DNA of 18,368 nucleotides from NCBI GenBank assembly GCA_034430335.1, contig DAOUES010000104.1, positions 1 through 18,368 of the forward strand. Reading direction: 5' to 3'. Numbering within the stretch: position 1 is the first letter of the stretch; each line of letters begins with the position of its first letter. Made by a program: the position numbers and the translations under genes. This DNA comes from JAFGOY01 sp034430335 (GTDB lineage Bacteria > Chloroflexota > Anaerolineae > Aggregatilineales > UBA3940). The notes under the pieces are model-generated. The model searched no databases and was not told where the DNA came from. It saw only the letters and a program-made list of their open reading frames with translations. This document shows positions 1 to 6,772 of this stretch, piece after piece.

Positions 1-1511
1 TCGCGCAGTTTCTGACGCCGTTCGCCGGGCAGTTGGGCGGTGACGGTCACCGCCAGCATCAACAAATAGATTCCCCACACCGCCGCCGGGGAAATCCCTT
101 CGACCACCAGCGAGGCGTTGGGCAGCCGGGCAAACGTCCTGACGATCCACAGCGTCCAACTGAGGAACACCCAGCTTCCCCAGGCAAAGATCTGGCCCAA
201 CGGCTGGAATATCAACCCGGCCAGCACGCCGATCCCGCCCAGCACCATCAGCGGCGTTTGGGCCGGAATGATCAGGAAATTGACCGGCAGCGAAACCAGC
301 GAGAAACGCTCGAACGTGTAGGCCATGATCGGCGTGGTGGTGATCTGTGCAGCGACCGTCACGACGAAAGCATCGGAAACCAGCGCCACGACCTGTTGGG
401 CAGTCGATTCGGAGAACACCTGTGACAGTCCTTTCTCGAACCAGGCTTGCAGCGGTTCGACATAGAGAATCAACCCCAGCGTTGCCAGGAAGCTCAGTTG
501 GAAACCGACATCCCACAAAACCAGCGGGTTGATCGCCGTCATCAACAGCGCCGCGAACGAGAGCGACGCGAGTCCGAAGGTCTGCCGGTACAACTGCGCG
601 GCAACCAATCCCAGCGTGGTCATGATCGCCGCCCGCATCACCGCCGCGTCGCCGCCGACAAAGACGGCGTAGCCCATCACCCCGGCGATGGTGATCGCCG
701 CCACGACTCCCGGTTTTTTGAACAGCCTCAAGCTGACGCTCTGGATCAACCCGGCAAGGATCACCATGTTCGACCCGGAGATGGCGATTACATGCGTTGC
801 ACCGGTCGCGTTGAATGCTTCGCGCACGTCCGCGCTGATCCCGGTTTCGATGCCCAGCAGAATCCCCTCGAGCAGCGACGCCTGCGGATCGGGCAGCAGT
901 TGGGAGATATCAGTCCGGGCGCGTTCTCTGAAATCGAGCAGCGCCGCCCGGATGGGATTTCCCTGCCGCTCCCCGCTGACCTCGACCTGGGCGTAGCGCA
1001 TCAGGCTGTAGACGCCCTGCCGGGCCAGGTAATCACGGTAGGAGAAGGTGTCGAGTTCTGGCGGGGTGATCAGTTCCCCGCGCACCCGCACCGGGTCACC
1101 GTAGCGATACGATCCGCCGACCGGAGCTTCGACCAGCACGAGACCCACTACCGCCGATTCTTCGCCCTCGCCGACGATCAACTTTTCGGCCCGAACGCGC
1201 AGCATAGCATAAGTATCCCGCCTGTCCGGGGCATCGACAATCACCCCTTCGATGGTCACGAAGCCCTGATCGTTGTAGGTGGCAAGATCGTGTTCGCCAA
1301 AGTGAGGGATCGCCGCGCAGTAACGGGCCGCACCGAGAAACAGCAGCAGGAGGCAGGCAAACACCGTTCGCCACGTTTCGTGGCGGCGGGCAACTATCAA
1401 TGCTGCCAGGGCGACCCCGGCCATGATCAGCCACTGCCACCAGGCAGCGGCGGCGTGCTTTGCCAGCGCGATCCCGATCAGCCAGCCGCAGGCAAGGTAA
1501 ACAAGAGTCAT
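1..1511 (-). CDS. comEC: ComEC/Rec2-type DNA internalisation channel protein, N-terminal part (cut by window edge)
   Basis: Translating the minus strand from ATG at 1511 gives an uninterrupted frame of about 503 codons that leaves the window at position 1. The first ~60 residues hold two hydrophobic segments, followed by a soluble OB-like region (residues ~65-190, the DUF4131-type part) and then a multi-helix membrane region. Near residue 240 is the stretch ISGSNMVILAGLI, a hallmark of the ComEC competence domain, and later GDAAVMRAAIM and NPLVLWDVGFQLSF fit the same family. ComEC forms the inner-membrane channel for single-stranded DNA in natural transformation. Family members usually end in a metallo-beta-lactamase-like domain, which here would lie outside the window, so completeness cannot be judged. 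The start is supported by AAGGAG eight bases upstream. No other competence gene is visible beside it; a terminator and its own promoter-like site separate it from the protease gene upstream. Confidence 0.93.
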   Translation of the reverse strand, partial: MTLVYLACGWLIGIALAKHAAAAWWQWLIMAGVALAALIVARRHETWRTVFACLLLLFLGAARYCAAIPHFGEHDLATYNDQGFVTIEGVIVDAPDRRDTYAMLRVRAEKLIVGEGEESAVVGLVLVEAPVGGSYRYGDPVRVRGELITPPELDTFSYRDYLARQGVYSLMRYAQVEVSGERQGNPIRAALLDFRERARTDISQLLPDPQASLLEGILLGIETGISADVREAFNATGATHVIAISGSNMVILAGLIQSVSLRLFKKPGVVAAITIAGVMGYAVFVGGDAAVMRAAIMTTLGLVAAQLYRQTFGLASLSFAALLMTAINPLVLWDVGFQLSFLATLGLILYVEPLQAWFEKGLSQVFSESTAQQVVALVSDAFVVTVAAQITTTPIMAYTFERFSLVSLPVNFLIIPAQTPLMVLGGIGVLAGLIFQPLGQIFAWGSWVFLSWTLWIVRTFARLPNASLVVEGISPAAVWGIYLLMLAVTVTAQLPGERRQKLR

Positions 1512-1547
1512 GCTCCCGACTCCTTACTCAAAGTAAACCTGGCTATC

Positions 1548-1556
1548 AGTGTAGCA
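1548..1556 (-). promoter_or_regulatory. Extended -10 promoter candidate for comEC
   Basis: On the minus strand the bases read TGCTACACT, an extended -10 (TGn plus TACACT, 4 of 6 to TATAAT). Transcription would start near 1541, giving a leader of about 30 bases that contains the AAGGAG ribosome site. No convincing -35 box is present at 16-18 bases, so this is a motif-only call. Confidence 0.35.
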
Positions 1557-1576
1557 CAGCCTGGACGAACTTCCCG

Positions 1577-1618
1577 CATAAAATAACTGCGGCGGAACTG
1601 TGAATGGTTCCGCCGCAG
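1577..1618 (-). terminator. Rho-independent terminator of the S41 protease gene
   Basis: A perfect 12-bp stem (1587-1598 with 1607-1618, CTGCGGCGGAAC and its complement) closes an 8-base loop. Read on the minus strand it is followed by TTATTTTATG, a U-rich tail. It lies 31 bases after the protease stop codon and before the comEC promoter candidate, so it should insulate the two genes. Confidence 0.88.
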
Positions 1619-1648
1619 AAAAACACTTGTGATATTCAGGGTTCGATA

Positions 1649-3721
1649 CTACCACCCCGACAGGTAGTCGATGGCCTTGTCCAGCAGCACGTCTCGCTCG
1701 CCGACGAGCGATTCTTCCGTAACCGGCACGTCGATATCCGGCAGGACGCCCGTTCCCTCGATATGGATGTTGCCGTCGGCGTCAACCCCGCGTCCAATCG
1801 TGAACCAGATTTCCTGATCCTCCGGCATCATGAACACCTCGACAGCGCCGCCCCCTCCGGCGGTCGGGTAAAAGCCGATCAACGTCGCCCGATCCTCAAG
1901 CGTCATGTCATAGGAGAAGAACTCGCACGCGCTGACACAATCCGGGCTGATCAACACGACTACATCGCCGTGATAGCGCAGGTCTTCGGGCGGCAGGATG
2001 AAATAGTCCATGTCCTGATCATCGAATGTAAACGTATCGAGCTTCTCGTCGTAGTAACCCATATTACCGAGCGCCAGTTCTTCATCGAAGAAATATGCGG
2101 CCATCTGGTCGGCCAGAAAGCCGCTTCCACCGCCGTTCAATCGCATGTCGACGATCAGGCCCGGTGAGCCGGTTTCGTTCAGCGTCTGCATCAAACGCTC
2201 CCAGAGTTTGATCGTCAGCAGTTCGTCGTCAAGGAACCCGTATATGTTGACGTACACAATCCCATTGTCAAGCACTTTGTATTCAACCGGAAGCTCGAAC
2301 CCGGTCAGATCGCTGCCAGAATACCCGGCGAACAGGCTGTCTGTTTCTTCGACAGCCGCCAGTGTCGCCGTCGCCGCCCGTCCACCCGGATTTTGATACT
2401 CAACCGCTACCCGCGTCCCCGCCGGGAACCGGACGGCAAACAGCAGTTGGTCGAGGCGGTAGGTATGCGGTGAACTGTACGGGCCAAACCAGGCGGTAGT
2501 TGCCGAAACCACGTCGGATATCGGCGTGCCGTCAAACGCGAATATTTCCGCGCCAACCTGTATCCCTGCATTGTCGGCAGGACTGCCGGGCAGCACATAA
2601 GTGACGAAGGTCTGGTCATCGTCCGTCTCGCCGATATTGAATCCCAGAGCACCGCCCTTCAAATCCCAGAAATCTTCCGACACAAATCCACCGCTGACGT
2701 GTATATCAGGGATTTGCCAGATGAAATCTCTCAGGGCGCGTCTGTAGGCCAGGGAATCACGGCTCCGTTCGGCTTCTTCAAAACGCGGGTAGAACTCTTC
2801 GTGCAGCGCATTCCAGTCGATGCCTTTGTACTCGGTAAAGGCGTACTCCTTGCTCATCTTGTCGACCATAGCGTCGAAGGCATCCGTATAGCTCATCGAC
2901 GAGAAATCATCCATCGCCGTGCCTTCAGGCTCAAGCAGGTCGATTTTTTGTTCCCGGGAGCGATCAAAGAGAAACGGCTCGACATCCAGGTCGACAACCG
3001 TGTAGCCCTGCGGCAGCATCACAACCGGGTCGTCGTCTGTAAACAGTAAGCCGTCCGCCCCAAACTCTGAAGGGAACGCCTGCCGGTCATCGGGGGCATA
3101 AACAAGCAGTTTCCCGCCGATGATCTCGCGCTCGGTCTCGTGCTCTTCACTGGTGATCGTCGATGCATAGGCCGTCGACCAGCCGCCCCCACTGAGGTCA
3201 CGCTCCTCCAGGAACGGGTCGCCCCAGGTATTCGTCCAGTAAGCGACCGCAAAGACCATCACGCCGGTATCGCTCTCGCCGTCATTGTCCACGTCACGCA
3301 GCCCACCCTGCGGCTCGATAGGCAGGGCAAGGCTGTAGGTAAATGGGGAAGTGAAAAAGTCTGAGGTGATCTGGCCCAGGGTTTGCGATTCGACCGGCAT
3401 GATATAGGTTCGATCCCGGTCGACAAACCCGGCCTGGTCTTCGAGAATGATCTCCGGCTGCGCAACCCCTGCGGTGAAGAAGTAGTTGGTATAGGATACC
3501 TCACCATGAAGGACAACCGGCCCACCCTCGTCGTTGGCGATCACTGCCGGGGGAATATCAGCATCACTTTCAGGGGCCATAACTCCTTCCGATTCCCCGG
3601 TCGGTACAGGGGAAGGCTCCGGGGTATCGGCAGCAGCCATGCCATCCGGTTGAAATGCGCCACAAGCCAGGCTCGTAAGCACAACAGCTATCAATACAAT
3701 GAGCGGTTTTTGCCTGTTCAT
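1649..3721 (-). CDS. Secreted lipoprotein PDZ/S41-family serine peptidase
   Basis: The 690-residue product starts with a lipoprotein signal peptide: a positive N-terminus, a hydrophobic stretch and the lipobox LTSLAC with the acylated Cys at residue 20. A Pro/Ser/Glu-rich tether follows (to ~residue 55). Residues ~60-300 are an uncharacterised beta-rich-looking region with a DVDNDGESD calcium-loop-like motif. Residues ~354-430 resemble a PDZ domain (GFNIGE, then GSPADNAGIQVGAEI). The S41 core follows, with LIVDMRLNGGGSG (~520-535) and SPDCVSACEFF, in which Ser597 is the expected nucleophile. S41 enzymes cleave envelope proteins, often near C-termini. The Lys of CtpA-type Ser/Lys dyads is replaced by Gly in TAGGGG, so a Ser/His mechanism with His341 (PDIHVSG) is likelier. 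ATG 3721 is preferred over a TTG at 3736 because GGAG lies nine bases before the ATG. It stands alone, with a strong terminator. Confidence 0.88.
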   Translation of the reverse strand: MNRQKPLIVLIAVVLTSLACGAFQPDGMAAADTPEPSPVPTGESEGVMAPESDADIPPAVIANDEGGPVVLHGEVSYTNYFFTAGVAQPEIILEDQAGFVDRDRTYIMPVESQTLGQITSDFFTSPFTYSLALPIEPQGGLRDVDNDGESDTGVMVFAVAYWTNTWGDPFLEERDLSGGGWSTAYASTITSEEHETEREIIGGKLLVYAPDDRQAFPSEFGADGLLFTDDDPVVMLPQGYTVVDLDVEPFLFDRSREQKIDLLEPEGTAMDDFSSMSYTDAFDAMVDKMSKEYAFTEYKGIDWNALHEEFYPRFEEAERSRDSLAYRRALRDFIWQIPDIHVSGGFVSEDFWDLKGGALGFNIGETDDDQTFVTYVLPGSPADNAGIQVGAEIFAFDGTPISDVVSATTAWFGPYSSPHTYRLDQLLFAVRFPAGTRVAVEYQNPGGRAATATLAAVEETDSLFAGYSGSDLTGFELPVEYKVLDNGIVYVNIYGFLDDELLTIKLWERLMQTLNETGSPGLIVDMRLNGGGSGFLADQMAAYFFDEELALGNMGYYDEKLDTFTFDDQDMDYFILPPEDLRYHGDVVVLISPDCVSACEFFSYDMTLEDRATLIGFYPTAGGGGAVEVFMMPEDQEIWFTIGRGVDADGNIHIEGTGVLPDIDVPVTEESLVGERDVLLDKAIDYLSGW

Positions 3722-3813
3722 CACCCTGTTCTCCAATTGATTCTTTTATTTTGATTCCGATCACAAAACCAGCCCCTTTAATATATTGCATCAAGCCATA
3801 AAAAGCATTTCGG

Positions 3814-3902
3814 GGCACCTTCCAGGGGGTGGCTCAAGTTGGTGGGTGTATCTATATTGCCCCCAACCTCCTTCCGGCCACCTCCCTTTGCAAAGGGGAA
3901 GG
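3814..3902. repeat. GC-rich intergenic palindromic element (gap between S41 and prenyl synthase genes)
   Basis: The 278-base gap 3722-3999 has no gene. It carries a perfect 14-bp palindrome CCCTTTGCAAAGGG at 3884-3897, flanked by CTTCC/GGAAG-type arms, and an upstream copy of CCTTCCAGG at about 3818. The same core words recur in the gap near 17089. It looks like one of the short GC hairpin repeats scattered between genes in this genome rather than a terminator, since no T tract follows on either strand. Confidence 0.5.
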
Positions 3903-3977
3903 AAGAACCAGGCGACGACCGGCGGTCGAAGCGAGGTCGGGTGGAGATTTACCCATGGGCTGAAACAGTCCCCTCAG

Positions 3978-4010
3978 GATCAGCGGTCGCCGCTATAGAT
4001 CAGCGGTCGC
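3978..4010. repeat. 13-bp direct repeat spanning the end of the prenyl synthase gene
   Basis: GATCAGCGGTCGC occurs at 3978-3990 and again at 3998-4010, a 20-base period. The second copy contains the last codons and the stop (4000-4002) of the prenyl synthase; the first lies just downstream of it. It looks like a small tail duplication. Confidence 0.7.
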
Positions 4011-5028
4011 GGTGCAAAAGGAAATGCACCAACTCGTTTAATGCCCAGGCCGCTTCGCCCTGGGGCTGCGCTTCCGCGAGATGGCGGAGCGTTTCATCCG
4101 AGTAGCGGCGGGCGAGCTGCTCGGCGTAATCGTGGGCACCAACCCGGTCGAGCAGGGCGACAATCTCGGCGACCCGGTCATCGTCAAAGGGTTCTTCGGC
4201 AGCGTAGAGCTTTTGCAGTTCTTCGCTGCGCTCCAGGCCATAGAGCACCGGCAGAGACTTCTTTCGCTGGTGGATGTCGATGGCGGCTTTCTTCCCGATC
4301 AGGGCCGGATCGCCCCAGATATCGAGGATGTCATCGAGAACCTGAAAAGCCAGGCCGAGATTACGGCCAAAGAGGGCATAATGCTGCTGCGCTTCCTCGT
4401 CACAGCCCCCGGCCAATGCTCCCAAGAGGGCCGAACCACGCAGGAGGGCGGCGGTCTTCCCTTCGATCATGTCCAGGTATTCGCCGGTGGTGACTTTTTC
4501 GCGGTGCTCGAAAAGCATGTCGAGGTGCTGACCGCGCGTCAGTTCCAGGCAGGTCTCGCCGAGAATCTGCAACATGTGGGCCGTCACCGCCGGGTCTGTC
4601 GACTCTTTTTGAAGATAAGGGATCGCCAAAAATGCAAGGGCGAACTGGGCGTCACCGGCGTTGATCGCCTGGGCCTCTCCCCAGATTTTCCAGACGGTGG
4701 TGCGCCCGCGCCGGGTCGGACTGTTATCCTGGATATCGTCATGCAGCAGCGAGAAGTTGTGGATCATCTCGACGGCTGCTGCCGCCGGTCGGGCGGCGCT
4801 CAGATCGCCGCAGCCTGCTTCACAGGTCAGAAGACACAGGATCGGGCGGATGCGCTTGCCGCCGCGCCTGGTTTCGACCGGCTGGCCGTTCTCGTCGATC
4901 CAGCCCATGTGATAGTGGAGCATCCGGTAGAACAGCGGCGGCGCGTTATCGGCGGGGGTGAGGACGGTTTGCAGGTCGGCTTCGACGATGGGCAGCAGGC
5001 GGTCAAAATAGTCCGATAGTAATTTCAT
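4000..5028 (-). CDS. Polyprenyl diphosphate synthase (geranylgeranyl/farnesyl type)
   Basis: This 342-residue protein has the two aspartate-rich motifs of trans-isoprenyl diphosphate synthases: the first, LLHDDIQD (Asp97, Asp98, Asp101), followed by RRG, and the second, QVLDDILD (Asp232, Asp233, Asp236). GGKRIRP near residue 56 is the usual IPP-binding start of the fold, and KTAALLRGS (~191-199) is the conserved Lys-Thr region. These enzymes condense IPP with allylic diphosphates through Mg2+ held by the aspartates. The first motif is the uninserted DDxxD form, and Phe92 sits five residues before it, a pattern that in archaeal-type enzymes limits the product to about C20; the product length here is inferred. 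Length is normal. It lies 101 bases after the IPP isomerase on the same strand, which fits an isoprenoid operon. No good ribosome site precedes ATG 5028. Confidence 0.92.
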   Translation of the reverse strand: MKLLSDYFDRLLPIVEADLQTVLTPADNAPPLFYRMLHYHMGWIDENGQPVETRRGGKRIRPILCLLTCEAGCGDLSAARPAAAAVEMIHNFSLLHDDIQDNSPTRRGRTTVWKIWGEAQAINAGDAQFALAFLAIPYLQKESTDPAVTAHMLQILGETCLELTRGQHLDMLFEHREKVTTGEYLDMIEGKTAALLRGSALLGALAGGCDEEAQQHYALFGRNLGLAFQVLDDILDIWGDPALIGKKAAIDIHQRKKSLPVLYGLERSEELQKLYAAEEPFDDDRVAEIVALLDRVGAHDYAEQLARRYSDETLRHLAEAQPQGEAAWALNELVHFLLHRDR

Positions 5029-5034
5029 CTGGCA

Positions 5035-5064
5035 TTTATCTTTCGTTCAAAGACCATCTGTAAA
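5035..5064 (-). promoter_or_regulatory. Promoter-like pair directly before the prenyl synthase start
   Basis: On the minus strand TTTACA (5059-5064, 5 of 6 to the -35 consensus), an 18-base spacer and GATAAA (5035-5040, 4 of 6) precede ATG 5028 by only six bases. If used, transcription would begin at or next to the start codon, a leaderless message. Co-transcription from the idi2 promoter is the simpler alternative. Confidence 0.35.
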
Positions 5065-5129
5065 TTCGCTCCGCTAACCGGCGGATAGGCCTGGTAAGTA
5101 TCTGCCTGTTCTAATTTACGGATAGTACC

Positions 5130-6185
5130 TTAATCTCGTTGTAGGGGAACAGTCTGCAAAACCTCAAGGTTAGAAGAGCCGCATGACAACATCGCAATGC
5201 GAAGCTGGGCAAGCATGACGCGGATCGCTTCGTCGAGTGCTTCGGGTGAATCGGCAGCGGCACGCAGGAACGGCCCGGCGATGCCACACAGGGACGCGCC
5301 CAGTGCAATCGACTTGGCGATGTCGATCCCATCGCGGAGGCCGCCGCTGGCAAAGATCGGCAAAGACGGCGCGCCGTGACAGGCCATCTGGATCGACTCG
5401 GCGGTGGGGATTCCCCAATCGGCGAAAGCACGGGCGACTTTAGCATGGAAAGCGGTCGGGGCGCGGTGGTATTCCACCTCGCTCCAGGAGGTGCCGCCGG
5501 AACCGGCGACATCGAGCGCGGCGACTCCGGCATCGGCAAGCCGGCGGGCGACCAACTCGGACAGGCCCCAGCCGACTTCTTTGGCAATAACCGGAACCGA
5601 CAGCATGTGACATACCTGTTCGATCTTGTCGAGCAGCCCGGCCCACTGCGTCTCGCCTTCCGGCTGGACGGCTTCTTGGAGCACGTTGAGATGCAGGAAC
5701 AGCGCATCGGCCTCGATCATCTCGACGGCCTGCATGCAGTGTTCGGCATCATAGCCGAGGTTCAACTGGACGGCTCCCAGGTTGGCAAACAGCAAAATAT
5801 CGGGGGCAATGGAACGAACCTGGAACGTCTCTGCCAGGGAGGGGTCTTCGATGGCGGCACGCTGCGAACCGACGCCCATCGCCAAGCCGTGCGCCTGGGC
5901 AGCAGCAGCCAGCCGGTGATTGATCGACTGCGCCTGGGGCGCGCCGCCAGTCATCGAGGAGATGAGCAGCGGTGCCCTGAGCGTTTTGCCGAAGAGATGG
6001 GTGGTTGTGTCGATGTCGGGCAGATTCAACTCAGGCAGGGCGCAGTGAACAAACCGGTATCGTTCAAGGCCGGTCGTCAGGCGGGGGAACCGGACATCCT
6101 CTTCCAGATTGATGCGGATATGGTCGGCTTTGCGCCGGGATGTGCCGGGCGGCTGCTTGTTTTCTCGTCCCGTAACTTTCGACAT
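5130..6185 (-). CDS. fni: Type 2 (FMN-dependent) isopentenyl-diphosphate delta-isomerase
   Basis: The 351-residue product matches the type 2 IPP isomerase family along its length. RRKADHIRI (~17-25) is the conserved N-terminal substrate-binding segment; SSMTGG (~76-81) and MGVGSQR (~103-109) follow. HLNVLQEAVQPEG (~165-177) is the catalytic Gln/Glu region, VIAKEVG (~199-205) carries a conserved Lys, AGSGGTSWSEVE (~227-238) and ASGGLRDG bind FMN. The enzyme interconverts IPP and DMAPP in the cytoplasm using reduced FMN and Mg2+, supplying the starter for the prenyl synthase gene that follows 101 bases downstream. An in-frame ATG exists at 6287, but ATG 6185 is chosen because AAGGA lies ten bases before it, the length then matches the family, and the promoter lies between the two. 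Confidence 0.95.
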   Translation of the reverse strand: MSKVTGRENKQPPGTSRRKADHIRINLEEDVRFPRLTTGLERYRFVHCALPELNLPDIDTTTHLFGKTLRAPLLISSMTGGAPQAQSINHRLAAAAQAHGLAMGVGSQRAAIEDPSLAETFQVRSIAPDILLFANLGAVQLNLGYDAEHCMQAVEMIEADALFLHLNVLQEAVQPEGETQWAGLLDKIEQVCHMLSVPVIAKEVGWGLSELVARRLADAGVAALDVAGSGGTSWSEVEYHRAPTAFHAKVARAFADWGIPTAESIQMACHGAPSLPIFASGGLRDGIDIAKSIALGASLCGIAGPFLRAAADSPEALDEAIRVMLAQLRIAMLSCGSSNLEVLQTVPLQRD

Positions 6186-6217
6186 AAGGCGGTGTTCCTT
6201 AAGGTTGAATGATGCCC

Positions 6218-6247
6218 ATCTTACCTGTTTAAAACTTGACCTGTCAA
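6218..6247 (-). promoter_or_regulatory. Sigma70-type promoter of the idi2-prenyl synthase unit
   Basis: Minus strand: perfect TTGACA (6242-6247), 18-base spacer, TAAGAT (6218-6223, 4 of 6). Transcription would start near 6211, a leader of about 25 bases holding the AAGGA site of idi2. Confidence 0.65.
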
Positions 6248-6248
6248 G
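6235..6248. promoter_or_regulatory. Inverted repeat over the idi2 -35 box, possible operator
   Basis: CTTGAC and GTCAAG (6235-6240 and 6243-6248) form a 6-2-6 inverted repeat. The right arm overlaps the minus-strand TTGACA, and the left arm gives a TTGACC on the plus strand. A dimeric regulator site is possible; no regulator is encoded beside it. Confidence 0.35.
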
Positions 6249-6290
6249 ATGGGAGGTAGAATGGAGTGTATTCGCACCCTGGGGCAATTA

Positions 6291-6310
6291 CCCGGCGCTG
6301 AAGCACCGGG
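6291..6310. repeat. Hairpin repeat of the CCCGG...GAAGC...CCGGG type
   Basis: CCCGG (6291-6295) pairs with CCGGG (6306-6310) and an inner GC/GC closes a TGAA loop, with one C-A mismatch. It is followed by CTAAAATCGG. Similar GCTGAAGC-CCGGGCT words are familiar as intergenic filler in several bacterial phyla; that recognition is from memory. It sits in the 281-base divergent gap 6186-6466, which otherwise holds only the two promoters. Confidence 0.5.
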
Positions 6311-6398
6311 CTAAAATCGGATAGGTCACGGTGAGCCGATCTTCCCTCAACGCTTCAGACAAAGAATACACCTGTAGAATAGTTAAGAGCTATCATTT

Positions 6399-6426
6399 TT
6401 GACGAACCGCCTGGACATGATAAACT
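6399..6426 (+). promoter_or_regulatory. Promoter candidate of the acyl carrier protein gene
   Basis: TTGACG (6399-6404, 5 of 6), 16-base spacer, TAAACT (6421-6426, 4 of 6). The predicted leader of about 35 bases contains the strong ribosome site AGGAGG at 6455-6460. Confidence 0.5.
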
Positions 6427-6466
6427 AACTCGAGCTTGGTGAGACGAAAACACTAGGAGGTGGACT

Positions 6467-6703
6467 ATGGCAGGCTCAGAAGATCGTATTCGCGACATCA
6501 TTGTCGAACTGCTTGGCGTTGAGCCAGATAAGGTAACACGTGAGGCGCGATTCCGTGAAGACCTAGAGGCCGACTCGCTCGACCTTGTGGAATTGATCAT
6601 GGAATTCGAGCAGGAGTTCAACAGCGAGATTTCTGACGAAGAAGCGCAGAAGATCAAGACTGTTGGCGACGCCATCGACTACTTAGAAGCGCATATGGGC
6701 TAG
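6467..6703 (+). CDS. acpP: Acyl carrier protein
   Basis: The 78-residue acidic protein has the normal length and fold signature of bacterial acyl carrier proteins. The motif EADSLDLVELIMEFE contains Ser37 in the DSL triad, the site where 4'-phosphopantetheine is attached so that growing fatty acyl chains can be carried between fatty acid synthase enzymes. Helix I (RIRDIIVELLGV) and the conserved IGVEPDKV-like turn are also visible. AGGAGG six bases before ATG 6467 is a near-perfect ribosome site, as expected for a highly made protein. It is a single-gene unit here: no fab genes lie beside it, a promoter lies upstream and a hairpin terminator downstream. It is divergent from the isoprenoid genes. 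Confidence 0.96.
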   Translation: MAGSEDRIRDIIVELLGVEPDKVTREARFREDLEADSLDLVELIMEFEQEFNSEISDEEAQKIKTVGDAIDYLEAHMG

Positions 6704-6751
6704 GGCAGCACCTGCCTGGAAATTCTGAGACAATTCAAGTCGAACACGCAG

Positions 6752-6772
6752 CGGGTCAGGTTGACTGACCCG
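6752..6772 (+). terminator. Terminator hairpin after acpP
   Basis: A perfect 8-bp stem CGGGTCAG/CTGACCCG (6752-6759 with 6765-6772) closes a 5-base loop and is followed by TTTGTGCTTT. The stem also contains the stop codon of the convergent membrane protein gene (6756-6758). The T tract is only moderate. Confidence 0.7.

Noticed and set aside
447..1586. Long plus-strand frame of 379 codons
   Set aside because: It lies antisense to comEC, is Gln/Arg/His/Pro-rich with no domain, and the minus strand has the recognised ComEC motifs.
4081..5019. Plus-strand frame of 312 codons
   Set aside because: Antisense shadow of the prenyl synthase, which has both Asp motifs on the minus strand.
5376..6212. 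Plus-strand frame of 278 codons
   Set aside because: Antisense to the type 2 isomerase; composition typical of a mirror frame.
6186..6287. N-terminal extension of the IPP isomerase from ATG 6287
   Set aside because: It would include the predicted promoter, lacks a ribosome site and exceeds the family length.
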